NCBI GenBank assembly: GCA_022606425.2
Contig: JAHDVF020001364.1
Location: forward strand, 992,001-1,056,000
Length of the DNA stretch: 64,000 nt
Origin: Lepidostoma basale
Lineage: Eukaryota; Arthropoda; Insecta; Trichoptera; Lepidostomatidae
Direction: 5' to 3'
The position numbers and the translations under genes are program-made. Shown here one piece after another: positions 30,215 to 40,802 of this stretch; positions within the stretch are counted from its first letter, which is position 1, and each line of letters opens with the position of its first letter. The notes beneath the pieces were generated by a model. That model was not told where the DNA came from and searched no databases. It worked only from the letters and a program-made list of their open reading frames with translations.

Positions 30215-30550
30215 TACTAACTAACTAACCATCACGCCGTCTCCCCGAAAGGGTAGGCAGAAAGAATGGACTGTCACACTTTTACTGATGCGGCACTCCA
30301 TCCTTCTCTTTTCGCTCCGCGGGAGACGCGGTGTGATGGGTTGCGAACCTCATCGCCACCAATAGGCATCTCCCGCGCACACTTCGATCGTCCGACACCC
30401 AAAAAATAAATCTAAAACAAATAATATAAAATACAATGATATATAATAAAATATAATTATTATATATAAAATTCTAAGTATTATATATAAAATAAAATCT
30501 TTATCCTGCGTGCGTAGACTCAATCTATGTACTCTTCTCTTTTGCATCTG
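30215..30550 (-). mobile_element. SINE-T copy (short element with LA 3' end)
   Basis: Minus-strand order: AT-rich head, GATCGAAGTGTGCGCGGGAG, GGTGGCGATGAGGTTCGCAA, CATCACACCGCGTCTCCCGC, then GTGTGACAGTCCATTCTTTC and the LA tail GACGGCGTGATGGTTAGTTA. The unit repeats at 41500-41790 and 59757-59910. Only its last 70 bp or so match LA. Confidence 0.75.
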
Positions 30551-30799
30551 AAATGTGAAATAAATACAACACAGCGAAAATGTAGAAATGCGCGCGAAAA
30601 TAAATTATTTGTCACGAAATAACAGCCATCACGGAGTCTATCTGGCGAGCCATCATAAGAAGTTTTACTGTTCGACTAAATGAGCACCGCGAACGCGAGG
30701 GTTTACATTTGAACGATATTATTTTTAAGAAACATTTTTTTATTCGATCCACTATATGTATATAAACTTTCTTTTGAGACACCTTGTACTTGCAATGTT

Positions 30800-31345
30800 A
30801 TGTAACTACGTCGGTAGGTAAAAATGGAGGGGGTGTTCTCATGGGACCAAAACGGAAATGGAAGTCTTCAAACAATGGTGGGTCATGGGAAGTCTAAGCG
30901 GGCAAAGGGGTAATTAAAGAGCTAATTAAATCTCGGTCGAGAACTTTACACCGGCTCGTCAGATTACACAAGCGCCCGCTAGATGGCGTTACATTTCAGA
31001 TTTGCGACAAACAATATTTGAAAACTATTCTCGATTATTCAAGTATTATAAATAACAAAAAAAAATGCAATAAAGTGTTTTAATTTAACAGTTTAAAATG
31101 TTGTAATAAAATTTAATATCTAAAATAAAATGAAGCTACAGGGTGTGTCTATAACACTCCATTGTTTAAAAAACAAGTAATAGGGCAGCAAAGGAACACG
31201 GAATAATTATAATACTGTTACAACTTTCCAGGATAATTATCCTTAAGTGCTGAATTACTTTTGGAATTTTAGTCTCAGTTAAAACCGAGTAGGGAGTACC
31301 CCAAAAAAATTACATTTCATTATTAATAAATCATTATAAAAATAA
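30800..31345. other. Unique segment
   Basis: Some GC-rich patches (GAACTTTACACCGGCTCGTC, AAGCGCCCGCTAGATGGCG) and AT-rich remainder. No gene recognised. Confidence 0.35.
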
Positions 31346-31351
31346 AGACCT

Positions 31352-32245
31352 TTGTTTTTTCTCACCTTATTGTTTCCGACTCTGTCTCTTAGGCTATTTC
31401 CTAACATGGCTCTTTCCATAACTCTTTGAGTCACTCGTAGTTTCTGAGCACTTTATTTGGACAATGTTATAGTTTCAAGGCCATAAGTGATAAAAAAAAT
31501 ATTCGAGTCCAATAACATAGACCTAAACCTCCGAAAACAACTAAAAAAAACATTTGTGTGGAGGTTTTTACTATACGGCTGCGAGACTTGGTGCCTAGGC
31601 GAAAGAGAGCGCAAAAGACTGGAGGCGTTTGAGATGTGAACCTACCAACGAATTGCCCATGTTTCATGGAGGGACCACATTACAAATGATGAGGTTTTCA
31701 GCAGAGTTGAAGAGATAAAGCAAATGTTGAACACCATAGCGGAGAGGCGCGCGAGATGGATTGGTCGTGTGTTGCGACACGAATGTTTCCTGCATGATGT
31801 ATTGGAGGGAATGGTCGAGGGATCAATTGGCAGAGGACGACCTCGCCAGGTATACCAAGACCAGATTTGCCAAGATATGGGCTACACGTCTTATATATCG
31901 CATGCAGCCCAGCTTAGTCCAATGTTGCTCTTGAGCTCTGCGGTATGGTTTTCTTGTCCCAATCGAATATTGTGTCACAAGAACTGACATTATCCACCAG
32001 GTGGTGACTCTTAAGTGGCAATGGGCAGGTCACGTAGCCAAAAGCTCGGACAAAACATGGACAAGAAGTCTGCTGACTTGGAGACCGTGAAAGGCAAAGA
32101 AAAGTACAGGGACACCGCAACTACGGTGGAAAGATGACTTGAACAGACATGTCGGAATAACCTGGATGCAGTCTGCACGAGACAGAGTGACATGAAATGA
32201 AGTAGTGTTTTGTCCAGGAGTGGACATGATAGGCTGAAGAAGAAT
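31352..32245. mobile_element. LC LINE in two opposite-facing pieces with an LF insertion
   Basis: 31352-31487 and 31890-31982 are LC on the minus strand (GACTCTGTCTCTTAGGCTAT; CCCAATCGAATATTGTGTCA). 31983-32245 is LC on the plus strand (TGGCAATGGGCAGGTCACGT to GTCCAGGAGTGGACATGATA). LF occupies 31488-31889. The head-to-head junction at about 31982 suggests 5' inversion during retrotransposition. Confidence 0.75.
31488..31889 (+). mobile_element. LF LINE 3' region
   Basis: ERRARWIGRVLRHECFLHDV, LEGMVEGSIGRGRPRQVYQD and QICQDMGYTSY at 31724-31900; upstream TTTACTATACGGCTGCGAGA (LLYGCE) and GGAGGGACCACATTACAAAT. Relative of 9729-10240. Confidence 0.75.
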
Positions 32246-32261
32246 AATAATAATACTATAA

Positions 32262-33112
32262 GTAAATGGTGTTCTTGTGCCGACCCTTATGTATGAAAGT
32301 GAAACATGGACTGGCAATAGGAAAATGAAATGATCCTACGAGGATTATGATGCACGAGAGTCCAGAGGGCCGTCGACAGTAATGAGAAGCATAAATGAGA
32401 ACATTGCGACATATTGTGGGGAGAACCCTTAGAGATAGGATACCCAATTAAGAAATTCGCAAATCCTGCAAAATTGAAGACATAGCGAGATGGAGTAGGC
32501 AGGGACTACATCGAAAGAATGAATCCAGCAAGAATTCCTAATATCTTAATCAGGATAAACGCCGTAGAAATGAGATCACTAAGAAGAATATGCGGGAAAA
32601 CGTTCTATGATAGAATACCGAACGATGAAATAAGAGAGAAATGTAAGGCAGAGGACTGCATCATGGATAAAATTAAAAAAGGATCCTTGAGATGGTTTGG
32701 ACATATGGAACGAATGGATGAGAGAAGAATGGTTAAAAAGTTGTACACAAGCAGCGTGAGTGGAAAAAGAAGCCGAGAACGACCGAGGAAAACATGGCAT
32801 GACCAAATTAATCAATTACTAAAAGGCGACCACATTCGAAGTCGGAATAATCGACTGTAGAGGTATGTATGAAACAATGTATGAATGTAGAGGAAGCCCG
32901 AGAGGTATGCCAGGACAGAGCATTGTTGCGATCCATCCTCTCTGCCTACCCCTCCGGGGAAATGGCGTGATGGTTAGTTAGTTAGTTAGTTAGTGATGCA
33001 CGAGACTCCAGAGGGCCGTCGACCACCAAAGAGATGGAGAGAAGGTTGGTCGCCTTGAAAGAATGTTGATATCCTGCATAAACAGATCGCAAGATCTACA
33101 ATAAGAAGAAAT
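32262..33112 (+). mobile_element. LE LINE 3' end, split by an LA insertion
   Basis: After an LA scrap (32262-32325), LE codons read RTLRHIVGRTLRDRIPN, CKIEDIARWSRQGLHRKNES, then continue at 32993 with GATGCACGAGACTCCAGAGG, CCACCAAAGAGATGGAGAGA and the AAG-type end. LA sits at 32546-32992. Confidence 0.8.
32546..32992 (+). mobile_element. LA LINE 3' end inserted in LE
   Basis: INAVEMRSLRRICGKTFYDR, CIMDKIKKGSLRWFGHMERM, RERPRKTWHDQINQLLKGDH, then a short indel, VEEAREVCQDRALLRSILSA, and four GTTA units. The related LE copy at 40165 is uninterrupted at this point. Confidence 0.88.
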
Positions 33113-33545
33113 TCATTATTAAAAAAAAGAAACGCCTTTAAATAATATGATATAATTGATATTAATGAAAAACATTACTCACATTCAGAGAATCTAAATA
33201 CAAACTAGACGGCTTTGATCACGACCGTAAAACAGAACGCTTTATCCAGTAAATTAATTAATTAATCAAAGTGAATACTTTGTGTTGGGACACCCGACAT
33301 CTCTCTGCGGAGCAGACAACACATCTCAATTCTAATTGAATTTAGAATACTTTAAACGTATTCCCGGCGAGTGCTTTCCCGCTCAGAACAAGGAACCAAG
33401 TGCTGGGAAATTGCTGGAGCTCATCACCAAGCTCGGGTTCAATTTCACTCAACAGAAATTAAACACGACGCGCTTTAAGGGTTGATTATTAATTAATTAT
33501 TTAACAAGCAACAAAATGAGCTGCAAGTACATAACTAAACAACTA
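33113..33545. other. Unique segment, partly GC-richer
   Basis: 33180-33500 is non-repetitive (ACCAAGCTCGGGTTCAATTT and similar) with no frame that I recognise. Confidence 0.35.
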
Positions 33546-33546
33546 G

Positions 33547-33685
33547 ATGACCTTCGCAGCAGAATGGCAAGGGCTGTGAGCGACGACATCAATTGTTCTT
33601 TACTCCTTCACGCAGAATAAACCTTCCTTTGGTGATGCCAGTAGGAAGAGCAATTCAGACGCTGAATTTAAACCTTTCGGATTTT
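33547..33685 (+). mobile_element. S1 head scrap and LG fragment
   Basis: CCTTCGCAGCAGAATGGCAA resembles the S1 A-box area. TTCCTTTGGTGATGCCAGTA, then GGAAGAGCAATTCAGACGCT, is the LG LPLVMPVGRAIKLL segment. Confidence 0.55.
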
Positions 33686-33711
33686 TTAAATACAATAGGT
33701 CGTTTGACATG

Positions 33712-33965
33712 CACTTTCATTATCCATGTGTCCAAACTATCTTAATGATCCTTTCATTATTTTGTTCAAAACACTTTCATTCGCACTGCATTCACATCTT
33801 ATATTATCATTCGAAATTCTATCATATACAGTTTTTCCACACATTCGTCTAAGAGATCTCAATTCTACTGCATATATTCTACTTTCATTCTTATTCTGCC
33901 AGTTCCATGCTTCGCTTCCATGCATAAGGGTCGGTACAAGAACACCATTGTGCACTGAACTAATG
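33712..33965 (-). mobile_element. LA LINE internal fragment with 83-codon frame
   Basis: VHNGVLVPTLMHGSEAWNWQ, RSLRRMCGKTVYDRISNDNI and ESVLNKIMKGSLR. It lacks the 3' tail, unusual for LA. Confidence 0.85.
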
Positions 33966-34013
33966 AAAACTAAAATTAAATGATTCATAAGCTACATTAA
34001 AAAAAATATCATT

Positions 34014-34215
34014 GAACTAACAAACCATCACACCGTTTCTCCGAAAGGGGTACGCAGAGAGAATGGACTGTTTGATCATGACAAACCTCGAGTTTTCTCT
34101 ATTTTCATACTTCCTTACATGCACGCTCTTCGACATTTCCGACTTTGAATGTGGCTGTAAATAATACATAATTTTCCCCACATTGTTCTGAGAGATCTCA
34201 TTTTTTCTGCATTTA
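34014..34215 (-). mobile_element. LA LINE 3' end, internally deleted
   Basis: AACAAACCATCACACCGTTT to CATGCACGCTCTTCGACATT, then GAGAGATCTCATTTTTTCTG. Confidence 0.7.
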
Positions 34216-34261
34216 ATCCGAGGACTGGTTGATCCGAGGCCGGTTTAGAGGGGTTCTACTT

Positions 34262-34808
34262 TACTAACTAACTAACTAACTAACCATCACGCCGTCTCCC
34301 GAAGGGGTAGGCAGAAAGAATGCACTGCCATACTTTTCTCTCCTGAAACATTTCTCTCGCTTCCACAACATTCACACATCGTGTCATGCACGCGCGTCTA
34401 TTTCTCTGACTCCTCACGTGGCCGACATTCAATATTTGATTTATTTGATCGTGTCATTTTTCCTCGGTCTTCCTCTATTTCTGGATCCATTTACATGGTT
34501 AACATATATTTTTTTTTACCATTCTTTCTTCATTCATTCTTTCCATATGTCCAAACCATCTTAATGATCCTTTCATTGCTTTGTTCATAACACCATCATT
34601 CGCACCGCATTCACTTCTTATATTTTCATTCGACACTCATCATACACAGAGTATCTACATATTCGTCTAAGAGATCTAATTTCTACTGCATTTATTCTAG
34701 TTTCATCCTTCTTTTGCCAGTTCCATGCTTCGCTTCCATACATAAGGGTCGGTAGAAGAACACCATTGTGCACTGACATTCTAGCTTTTTTGGATAGGTT
34801 TAAGTTTA
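34262..34808 (-). mobile_element. LA LINE 3' end
   Basis: Five GTTA units reversed, then GCCGTCTCCCGAAGGGGTAG and the full run to CATTCTAGCTTTTTTGGATA (SKKARM). Frame broken by small indels. Confidence 0.88.
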
Positions 34809-34869
34809 CTGCATTTATTCTTTTATATAATAGGCCGGTTTATCCCAGAACCGATTTAAAGGAGTTCTA

Positions 34870-35435
34870 CTTTACATATAGTATTATATAAAGTGCTTTT
34901 TTCGTTTCACTTTCCACATTTTTATTTTCTATTTAACATTAGTTCCACTAGCTTGAACCACTTTAGAAGACACGAAATCGGCACATAAAATTTTTTTCCA
35001 TCATTTTTCAAATGAAATATTTCACGCAATCTTCTCTATTGAAAATTTATCTCAAAATATAACATATTTTCCGTTTATGAAATTACATAAATACTCTCAA
35101 ACAAAAAAATATATAGAGCCATACTTGAGTACAGTTCTCTATTGAAATTATATTAAAAACTTCCTCTATTTAAAGTTGGCGCAAATCTGCTAGTAAATTT
35201 GATAATATTGTATTTCCTTCCGATATTCCGCCGTCTCTTTCTCCCGCACTTTGTAAGTTAGAGCGTCGTCTCTGTCTCGCCAACCCCTAAAGCGAAGGCC
35301 CGAATTAGACAAAGATATTCGAAACATTCTTGAGAATTAGTTGAGTATTTTTTAAGATTAAATCTCGCTTAAGGCGAATGAAAAACGAATAGAAGAAAGC
35401 GATATCTGAGCAATTCTTACTGAGGTATTTTTGCA
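34870..35435. other. No recognised feature
   Basis: AT-rich; a slightly GC-richer stretch near 35220-35310. Nothing recognised. Confidence 0.4.
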
Positions 35436-35439
35436 GCTA

Positions 35440-35625
35440 ACAATTGAATTGAAGATATTTTAACTTATTGAACGCTAAGGCACTGTGAAATCCCATAGTA
35501 ATATATTTAGGAAATTAAAAAAAACGTTGTTTAATCCACTAATTATTAAAAAAAATATTTAAAAACATGACATGTTTCGGAGGATACCTCCATCTTCAGG
35601 TGTAAAAATATAATAAAAACTAAAC
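35440..35625 (-). mobile_element. Ribozyme-bearing repeat (GGAGG family)
   Basis: 35450-35560 mirrors 20040-20160. The hammerhead-like motif at 35562-35612 (minus) has ACAC, CTGAAGA, T, stem II GGAGG/CCTCC with loop TAT, GAAAC, ACATGT, GTC, then ATGT. Stem I ACAC/GTGT is broken only by one CpG-type change. Confidence 0.62.
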
Positions 35626-36385
35626 AAAGAAAGACTAATATAAAAATGCATTTAAAATTCGATACAATAATTCAAATTTAAAAATTTCCCTGTGCTATTG
35701 GTTATAAGTAGGTACTAACAATTATTTTTTAACAGTAATAACTAATAAATAATATTAAATAATAATAATACATGATGATAACATAAAAAAAATATAAAAA
35801 TTGTAGTTAAGAAAAAAACATACATTTGAAAAGACATAATTTATAAAGAAATAAATAAATGATTGATTTGCATTTGATAGGGAATGGGAGCTTGGGAGAT
35901 TAAAATTGAATGTAGAGGGAGTATTTAAGGAGAAAGGAGTAAAAGGAGGAATCTGACTACAAATGATGTTTTCACCCAATTGCATCGACTTTCTAAATTT
36001 TAAATTCAATTAAATAGTATGTTTTAATCACTATAACATTTAAGTCATAAGGTTGTGAAATGTGATTATAGAAAACGATTGGTTTCTATATGTTTTATTA
36101 TATTTAATGGGAACGACATATTTCGAAATGCTAGTGCATAATCAAAATACCTTAGCAAGGGGAAGTGCCTAATACGGATTATGCCTTAGTACGGAGAAAC
36201 GTCTGATTTCTAGAAATTATATTGTATTTGATGGGAATCACGTGTTTTACCTTCAAATGATATATTTGAGACACATTCATTTGATAATGACTAAGGAAGA
36301 TTAAACATATTATTTCCATTACTAATAATTAGTTTTCTTTTTCTTCTATCTATAGAACTTGTGGTCTGTTCGAAGGAGAACAATC
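35626..36385. other. AT-rich sequence with decayed ribozyme-like scraps
   Basis: At 36110-36152 (minus) TTGATTA, GAAAT, ATATGTC occur in hammerhead order with a poor stem II. CATTTGATAATGAC at 36280 resembles the TTGATAA family. Otherwise nothing recognised. Confidence 0.35.
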
Positions 36386-36387
36386 GA

Positions 36388-37095
36388 AGTCATCAAATCA
36401 AATCAAATCAGTTTATTTCATCAATAGACATTACAAAATTAAGGTTTAAGACATCTTTTGAGAACAGGTAAAATAATATATTTAGTCTACATCCAGAAAC
36501 GCATGACAGATGGTTCTGTAGGTGATCCACATAAGTGGACTTCTACGCTGAACCAGCATATTTCATGATGAAATATATGACACGAATAACCGAAAACGCC
36601 TGACTTAGGACCTACTTATCAAAACTGATGAGCCGGGGCCCAGATTTATTCAGTTTGGTCACTACGTCACTGCATCGTGAGCAAATGGAAGCAAAGCATA
36701 TAAAAGCGGTACATCCGACCACCATGGACAGTATTCCTTCTTGCGACTTCTAACCGACACGAGTCTACGCCGTCAAGTCTACGTACGAGAAACCTCCGAC
36801 CCTCCTACCGAGCTACGAAACTGTCTACACTGCTACGCCACGTAACTTCCGACGAGTCTTCGCTCCCGCCGACCGACGCGACTGCCCAGCGAGCCATCAG
36901 CCCCAGCTGCTATCGACGTCCAGGCGCACGCTCTATCACGAGTACATAATACTGTTAACGTATGATTACTTGTGATCTGCAATAAACGCTGAAACCTCCA
37001 CTGCTTTTATTTCTCACCACATCCCCCAAAGTTCGACATTAGGATGACAAGATACTCTCCAAAATCAAGAGTATTTGCCTTCTGAATGTACTTAT
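36388..37095 (-). mobile_element. LG LINE 3' end, split by a solo LTR
   Basis: AAATCAAATCAAATCAGTTT and CAATAGACATTACAAAATTA to ATGACAGATGGTTC, then after the LTR GTTCGACATTAGGATGACAA and TCAAGAGTATTTGCCTTCTG. Same order as 62158-62345. Confidence 0.88.
36517..37030 (+). mobile_element. Solo LTR of an LTR retrotransposon, 4-bp TSD
   Basis: 514 bp starting TGTAGGTGATCCACATAAG and ending CACATCCCCCAAA, flanked by GTTC at 36513-36516 and 37031-37034. Inside are a TATA box (ATATAAAAG, 36698) and a polyadenylation signal (AATAAA, 36981) in the right order for U3-R-U5, followed by a T-rich stretch. No retrotransposon genes adjoin it. The 3' boundary AAA is unusual; the last two bases could belong to a longer imperfect duplication. 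Confidence 0.8.
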
Positions 37096-37107
37096 TTTAC
37101 GTCTAAG

Positions 37108-37175
37108 TATGTCTACGACTCCTCGCGTAACCGACATTTAATAATTGAGTGATTTGATCGTGCCACGTTTTAGTT
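37108..37175 (-). mobile_element. LA LINE fragment
   Basis: CTACGACTCCTCGCGTAACC, then TGATTTGATCGTGCCACGTT. Confidence 0.7.
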
Positions 37176-38185
37176 TATTTATTTTTTATTAATTATCGCT
37201 TGATGATACATCAATACTTAAGAAACGATTGGTTGAAGGATACAAGCGTAATTCCGGCCGTTCTACTTTCATCTTTTGACCCAAGAAATGTATTTTCCCT
37301 TCAATACTTTATTACAATCATTACGCCAGAAACTTTCGCCGTTTCCATCTGGATGGCCAGGCCTATGTACAATATCATATAACACAGCACATAAAAACAT
37401 TTCATCACTTGATTTAACATCTAAAAAATATATATTTATTGTAGTTTTATATATTGGAGTTATACCAAGAGAAATCATGATTTCTCACTCAATTATCTCA
37501 GAAATAAAGTAATTCTCATCTCATTTATTGGTTAATCGATGTATGATTAATTGTATAGAATTCCATAATTATCTTATTAAAATAAACATAAGTTGTTTAA
37601 AAAATAGAAAATAAAAATTCTATAAATGATAAGAAAATTCTATTATGATATGAAGCATTATAACTACCTGTAAACTCATTCAAATTTTTGTTTTCTCTTA
37701 TTTCAAATATAATATTTTTCAACTGAATTATTGTTTCGTGGAAAAAAAAATTCGTCATTATATTTTTCAAATTCTAAGAATCCTGTTAAAAAAAGAGTCA
37801 GCCAATCACTGTCCACAGAAATACCCAGAAATTAAACTAACAATGCAACTATAATTGTAAACCACTTCCAAAAATAATCTGTGTAGAAGTGGGGGGGACA
37901 TACCCCAAAGTCTATATAAGTAACACATTATATTTAAGCCTGCACACTCGAAGATGTCCTCATAAGACGAAACACGTGTCGTGAATATTTCATATCATTT
38001 ATAGAATTTTTAGTTCCTTATTTTTAAAAAACTTTTGTTTAATTTAATAACATCATTTATTGGTTTTTGAACAATGGACTAAAACTCATATCAAACAATT
38101 AATACGAATGAAAACGTGGGTTTTATACTAGTTTTATGACATGTTTCACCTGTCTGAGGCATTCCGTTTCCTCTTTCTTCAAATA
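37176..38185. other. AT-rich sequence with one decayed hammerhead-like motif
   Basis: At 37941-37986 (plus) CACAC, TCGAAGA, T, stem GTC/GAC, GAAAC, eight-base self-complementary ACACGTGT, GTC and GTG are in hammerhead order. The rest has no recognised feature. Confidence 0.4.
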
Positions 38186-38189
38186 TAAA

Positions 38190-38860
38190 AGTATAATAAA
38201 TTCAGTTGAAATTAGATCACTAAGAAGAATGTGCGGAAAAATATATAACATATATGACATTGAAATAAAATGCAGAATTGAAGTTGCACGAGCTGCATTT
38301 AATAAAATGAGAACATTCTTTTGCAACGATAATCTTAACTTGAAACTCCGACAAAAAATGATTAAATGTTATATATATGGTCTGTTAAACTATATGGCTT
38401 CGAAACCTGGACTCTGAAATTGAATGTAATGAACCGGTTGGAAGCTTTCGAGATGTGGATACACCGCAGAATGCTCCGTATACCGTGGACCGATAGGGTC
38501 AGTAATGCAGACGTACTACAGAGAGCCAGAGCCAATAGAGAGCTGTTGTCGAGTGTGATAATTAGAAAAGTCATGTGGTAAGGGAAGAAAAATACCACCT
38601 CCTTCGACTGATATTAATAGGTAAAGTGGAGAGACGTCGGGAAGTTGGTAGAAGACAGCTGTCCTGGCTGCGGAACATCAAAGAGTGGACAGGAATAACA
38701 AGAGTTCAGAACCTGTTCCTAGTGGCGCAGGATAGAGATGCCTTTGCTGCAGTAATCGCCAACGTTAGGAGAACCTGACACGGCACCGAAAGAAGAATAA
38801 TATACGATAGAATACCAAACCATGAAATAAGAAAGAAATGTAAGGCAAATGATTGCAAAA
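38190..38860 (+). mobile_element. LB LINE 3' end inside an LA copy
   Basis: LA codons (VEIRSLRRMCGKI) end near 38245 and resume at 38797 (IYDRIPNHEIRKKCKANDC). Between lies LB: EIKCRIEVARAAFNKMRTFF, LEAFEMWIHRRMLRIPWTDR, SWLRNIKEWTGITRVQNLFL, ending GGCACCGAAAGAAGAAT. A deletion in LB removes the LGHVLRG codons. Confidence 0.88.
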
Positions 38861-39262
38861 AAACTAACTAACCATCATGCCGTCTCCCCGAAGGCGTAGG
38901 CAGAAAGAATGGACTGCCACACTTTTCTTTCCTGACATATTTGTCTCGCTTCCTCAACATTCATACATCGTGTCATGCATGCGCGTCGATTTCTCTGACT
39001 CCTCACATGGCCGACATTTAATATTTGATTTATTTGATCGTGCCACGTTTTCCTCTGTCTTCCTCTATTTCTGGTTCCATTTACATCGTTAACATATAAT
39101 TTTTTTACCATTCTTTCTTCATTCATTCTTTCCAAATGTCCAAACCATCTAAATGATCCTTTCATTATTATGTTCATAACACCATCATTCGCACCGCATT
39201 CACTTCTTATATTTTCATTCGACACTCTATCATACACAGAGTATCCACACATCCGTCTAAGA
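38861..39262 (-). mobile_element. LA LINE 3' end with intact 125-codon C-terminus
   Basis: Frame 38875-39252 reads MCGYSVYDRVSNENIRSECG, GSFRWFGHLERMNEERMVKK, RGRQRKTWHDQINQILNVGH, RRACMTRCMNVEEARQICQE and VWQSILSAYAFGETA. No stop or frameshift in the preserved part, so a young, strongly truncated copy. Confidence 0.92.
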
Positions 39263-39546
39263 TTGCAATGGAAGTAAAATTAAAAATGGATGATCCCTGA
39301 GATGGTTTAGACATTTGTAACGAAGGGACGAAATGGTTAAAATGTTTTATACAAGCAGTGTAAGTAGGAAAAGAAGCCGTAGAAGACCAAGATAAGTATG
39401 GCATGACCAAAGACGGCCACATTCGAAGTCGGAAAAATCGACGAGCGTGCATGATACGATGTTTGCTCGAGAGGTATGTCAGGACAGAGCAATATGGCGG
39501 TTCATCTGTTCTGCCTATCCTAAGCGGCGTGATGGTTAGTTAGTAA
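39263..39546 (+). mobile_element. LA LINE 3' end, decayed
   Basis: GATCCCTGAGATGGTTTAGA, AGCCGTAGAAGACCAAGATA, CGACGAGCGTGCATGATACG and GGCGTGATGGTTAGTTAGTA. Confidence 0.75.
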
Positions 39547-39945
39547 GTTTTAAATAAATAAAATGAAAGATTTTCAAATTCCCCCGGTTTTACGGAGATG
39601 TAATCCAAGAATCGATAGCGTTTGACCTTTAAAGGGAATGTGAAATAAACACGAAAATTGGAAAAATATAACAGAGTTGCTTTCGCCCGCGATATAAATA
39701 TATTTCACCGAGCTATTTCAATGGGTAACGAATGGAAAAACGAACAAAAAATCATCGTGCCACAGAACAGCCGCGAAACATTTACGTTCGACGTGTTTCG
39801 CCTTACAAGGGCATCATCAAAAAGTTAACAATTTTTATTTATTTTTAACGATGTAAAACTCCATATAAGTGTATTTATTGTTTCTTCAACAATCATATAC
39901 CAAAAATCAACATATTAATTAATTAATACACATGCAAAACTTTTT
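39547..39945. other. Unique segment with one hammerhead-like scrap
   Basis: 39785-39826 (minus) carries TTGATGA, T, stem GCC/GGC, GAAAC, self-complementary ACGT, GTC, GAACGT; stem I is weak. The rest has no recognised feature. Confidence 0.4.
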
Positions 39946-39949
39946 TATA

Positions 39950-40305
39950 AAACACGCATCAGATCCATAATGACCTACGGAATCGAAGCAAGAGCAGACA
40001 CTATCAGAGTAGCAGAAATTTGAACATTACGACCTATTGTGATAAGATACCAAATGAAGTAATTCACAAATCCTGCAAAATTGAAGACATAGTGAGATGG
40101 AGTAGACAGAGAAGACGATTCTGAAGGGACCACATCGAGAGAATGGATCCAGCAATAATTCCTAATATCGTGATGCACGAGACTCCAGAGGGCCGTCGAC
40201 CACCAAAGAGATGGAGAGAAGGCTGGTCGTCTTCATCACAGGAAGAAAGTTGATATACAGCATAAACAGATCGCAAGATTCACAATTAGAAGAAGAAGAA
40301 AACGT
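39950..40305 (+). mobile_element. LE LINE 3' end
   Basis: RIRSIMTYGIEARADTIRVA, CKIEDIVRWSRQRRRF, then CACGAGACTCCAGAGGGCCG and AAAGAGATGGAGAGAAGGCT (R.PKRWREGW). Ends in AGAAGAAGAAGAA. It shows the empty site for the LA insertion at 32546. Confidence 0.88.
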
Positions 40306-40436
40306 TTTATACTAGTTTTATTACATTTTAAGTGAATTATACAAAATAAAATAAAACATAAAAAACAGACGTTTTCATTCATATTAACTAAAAGTGAATT
40401 TCTTCGTAAAATATTAATTATTGTATAACTATATAA

Positions 40437-40740
40437 TTAACTAACTAAAGATCACGCTGTGTAGGGTAGGCAGAGAGTATAGACCGCCTTTCGAGCATCC
40501 TGTACATTCATACATCAAAACATGCACGCATGATCGAATATTCCATCTACGAATGTGACAGCCTTTTAGTATTTGATTAATTTAGTCTGCCATGCTTTCC
40601 TTTGTCTTCCGTGGCTTCTTTTTCCACTCACACTAATTGTATACAACATTTTGACCATTCTTCTCTCGTTCATTCGTTCTAAATTTCCGAACCATCTCAG
40701 GGACCCTTAAATAAGTTTACTTATAAGCAATCATCTGCCT
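40437..40740 (-). mobile_element. LA LINE 3' end, decayed
   Basis: ATTAACTAACTAAAGATCAC to GGTTCGGAAATTT-type reversed codons; ends near CATCTGCCTTACATGTCA. Confidence 0.7.
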
Positions 40741-40802
40741 TACATGTCAATGGTTGGCAAAATAGCTGTCGCGACACTCTTAAGCGAATAAAAAAAAATT
40801 CT

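Larger units (their letters stand above)
29371..30790 (+). mobile_element. Tc1/mariner transposase remnant with catalytic motifs, interrupted
   Basis: 29372-29562 reads EFQQDGATSHTSNTSL, FPGKLISRRGDIN, then a stop (Trp codon TGG to TAG), PPRTPDLNPSDFFLWGYLKS and KVYANKLTDRK. QQDGA..H and PDLNPSDFFLWG hold the second and third catalytic acidic residues of mariner-type (IS630/Tc1) transposases. The C-terminus FTVRLNEHREREGLHLNDII is at 30640-30740, and a terminal TTTTGAGACACCTTGTA near 30775. About 1 kb of later insertions (ribozyme-bearing repeats, SINE-T) separates them. Confidence 0.85.

Noticed and set aside
36388..36516. Satellite made of AAATC repeats
   Set aside because: The short AAATC run is the 3' tail of LG and always adjoins the same LG sequence.
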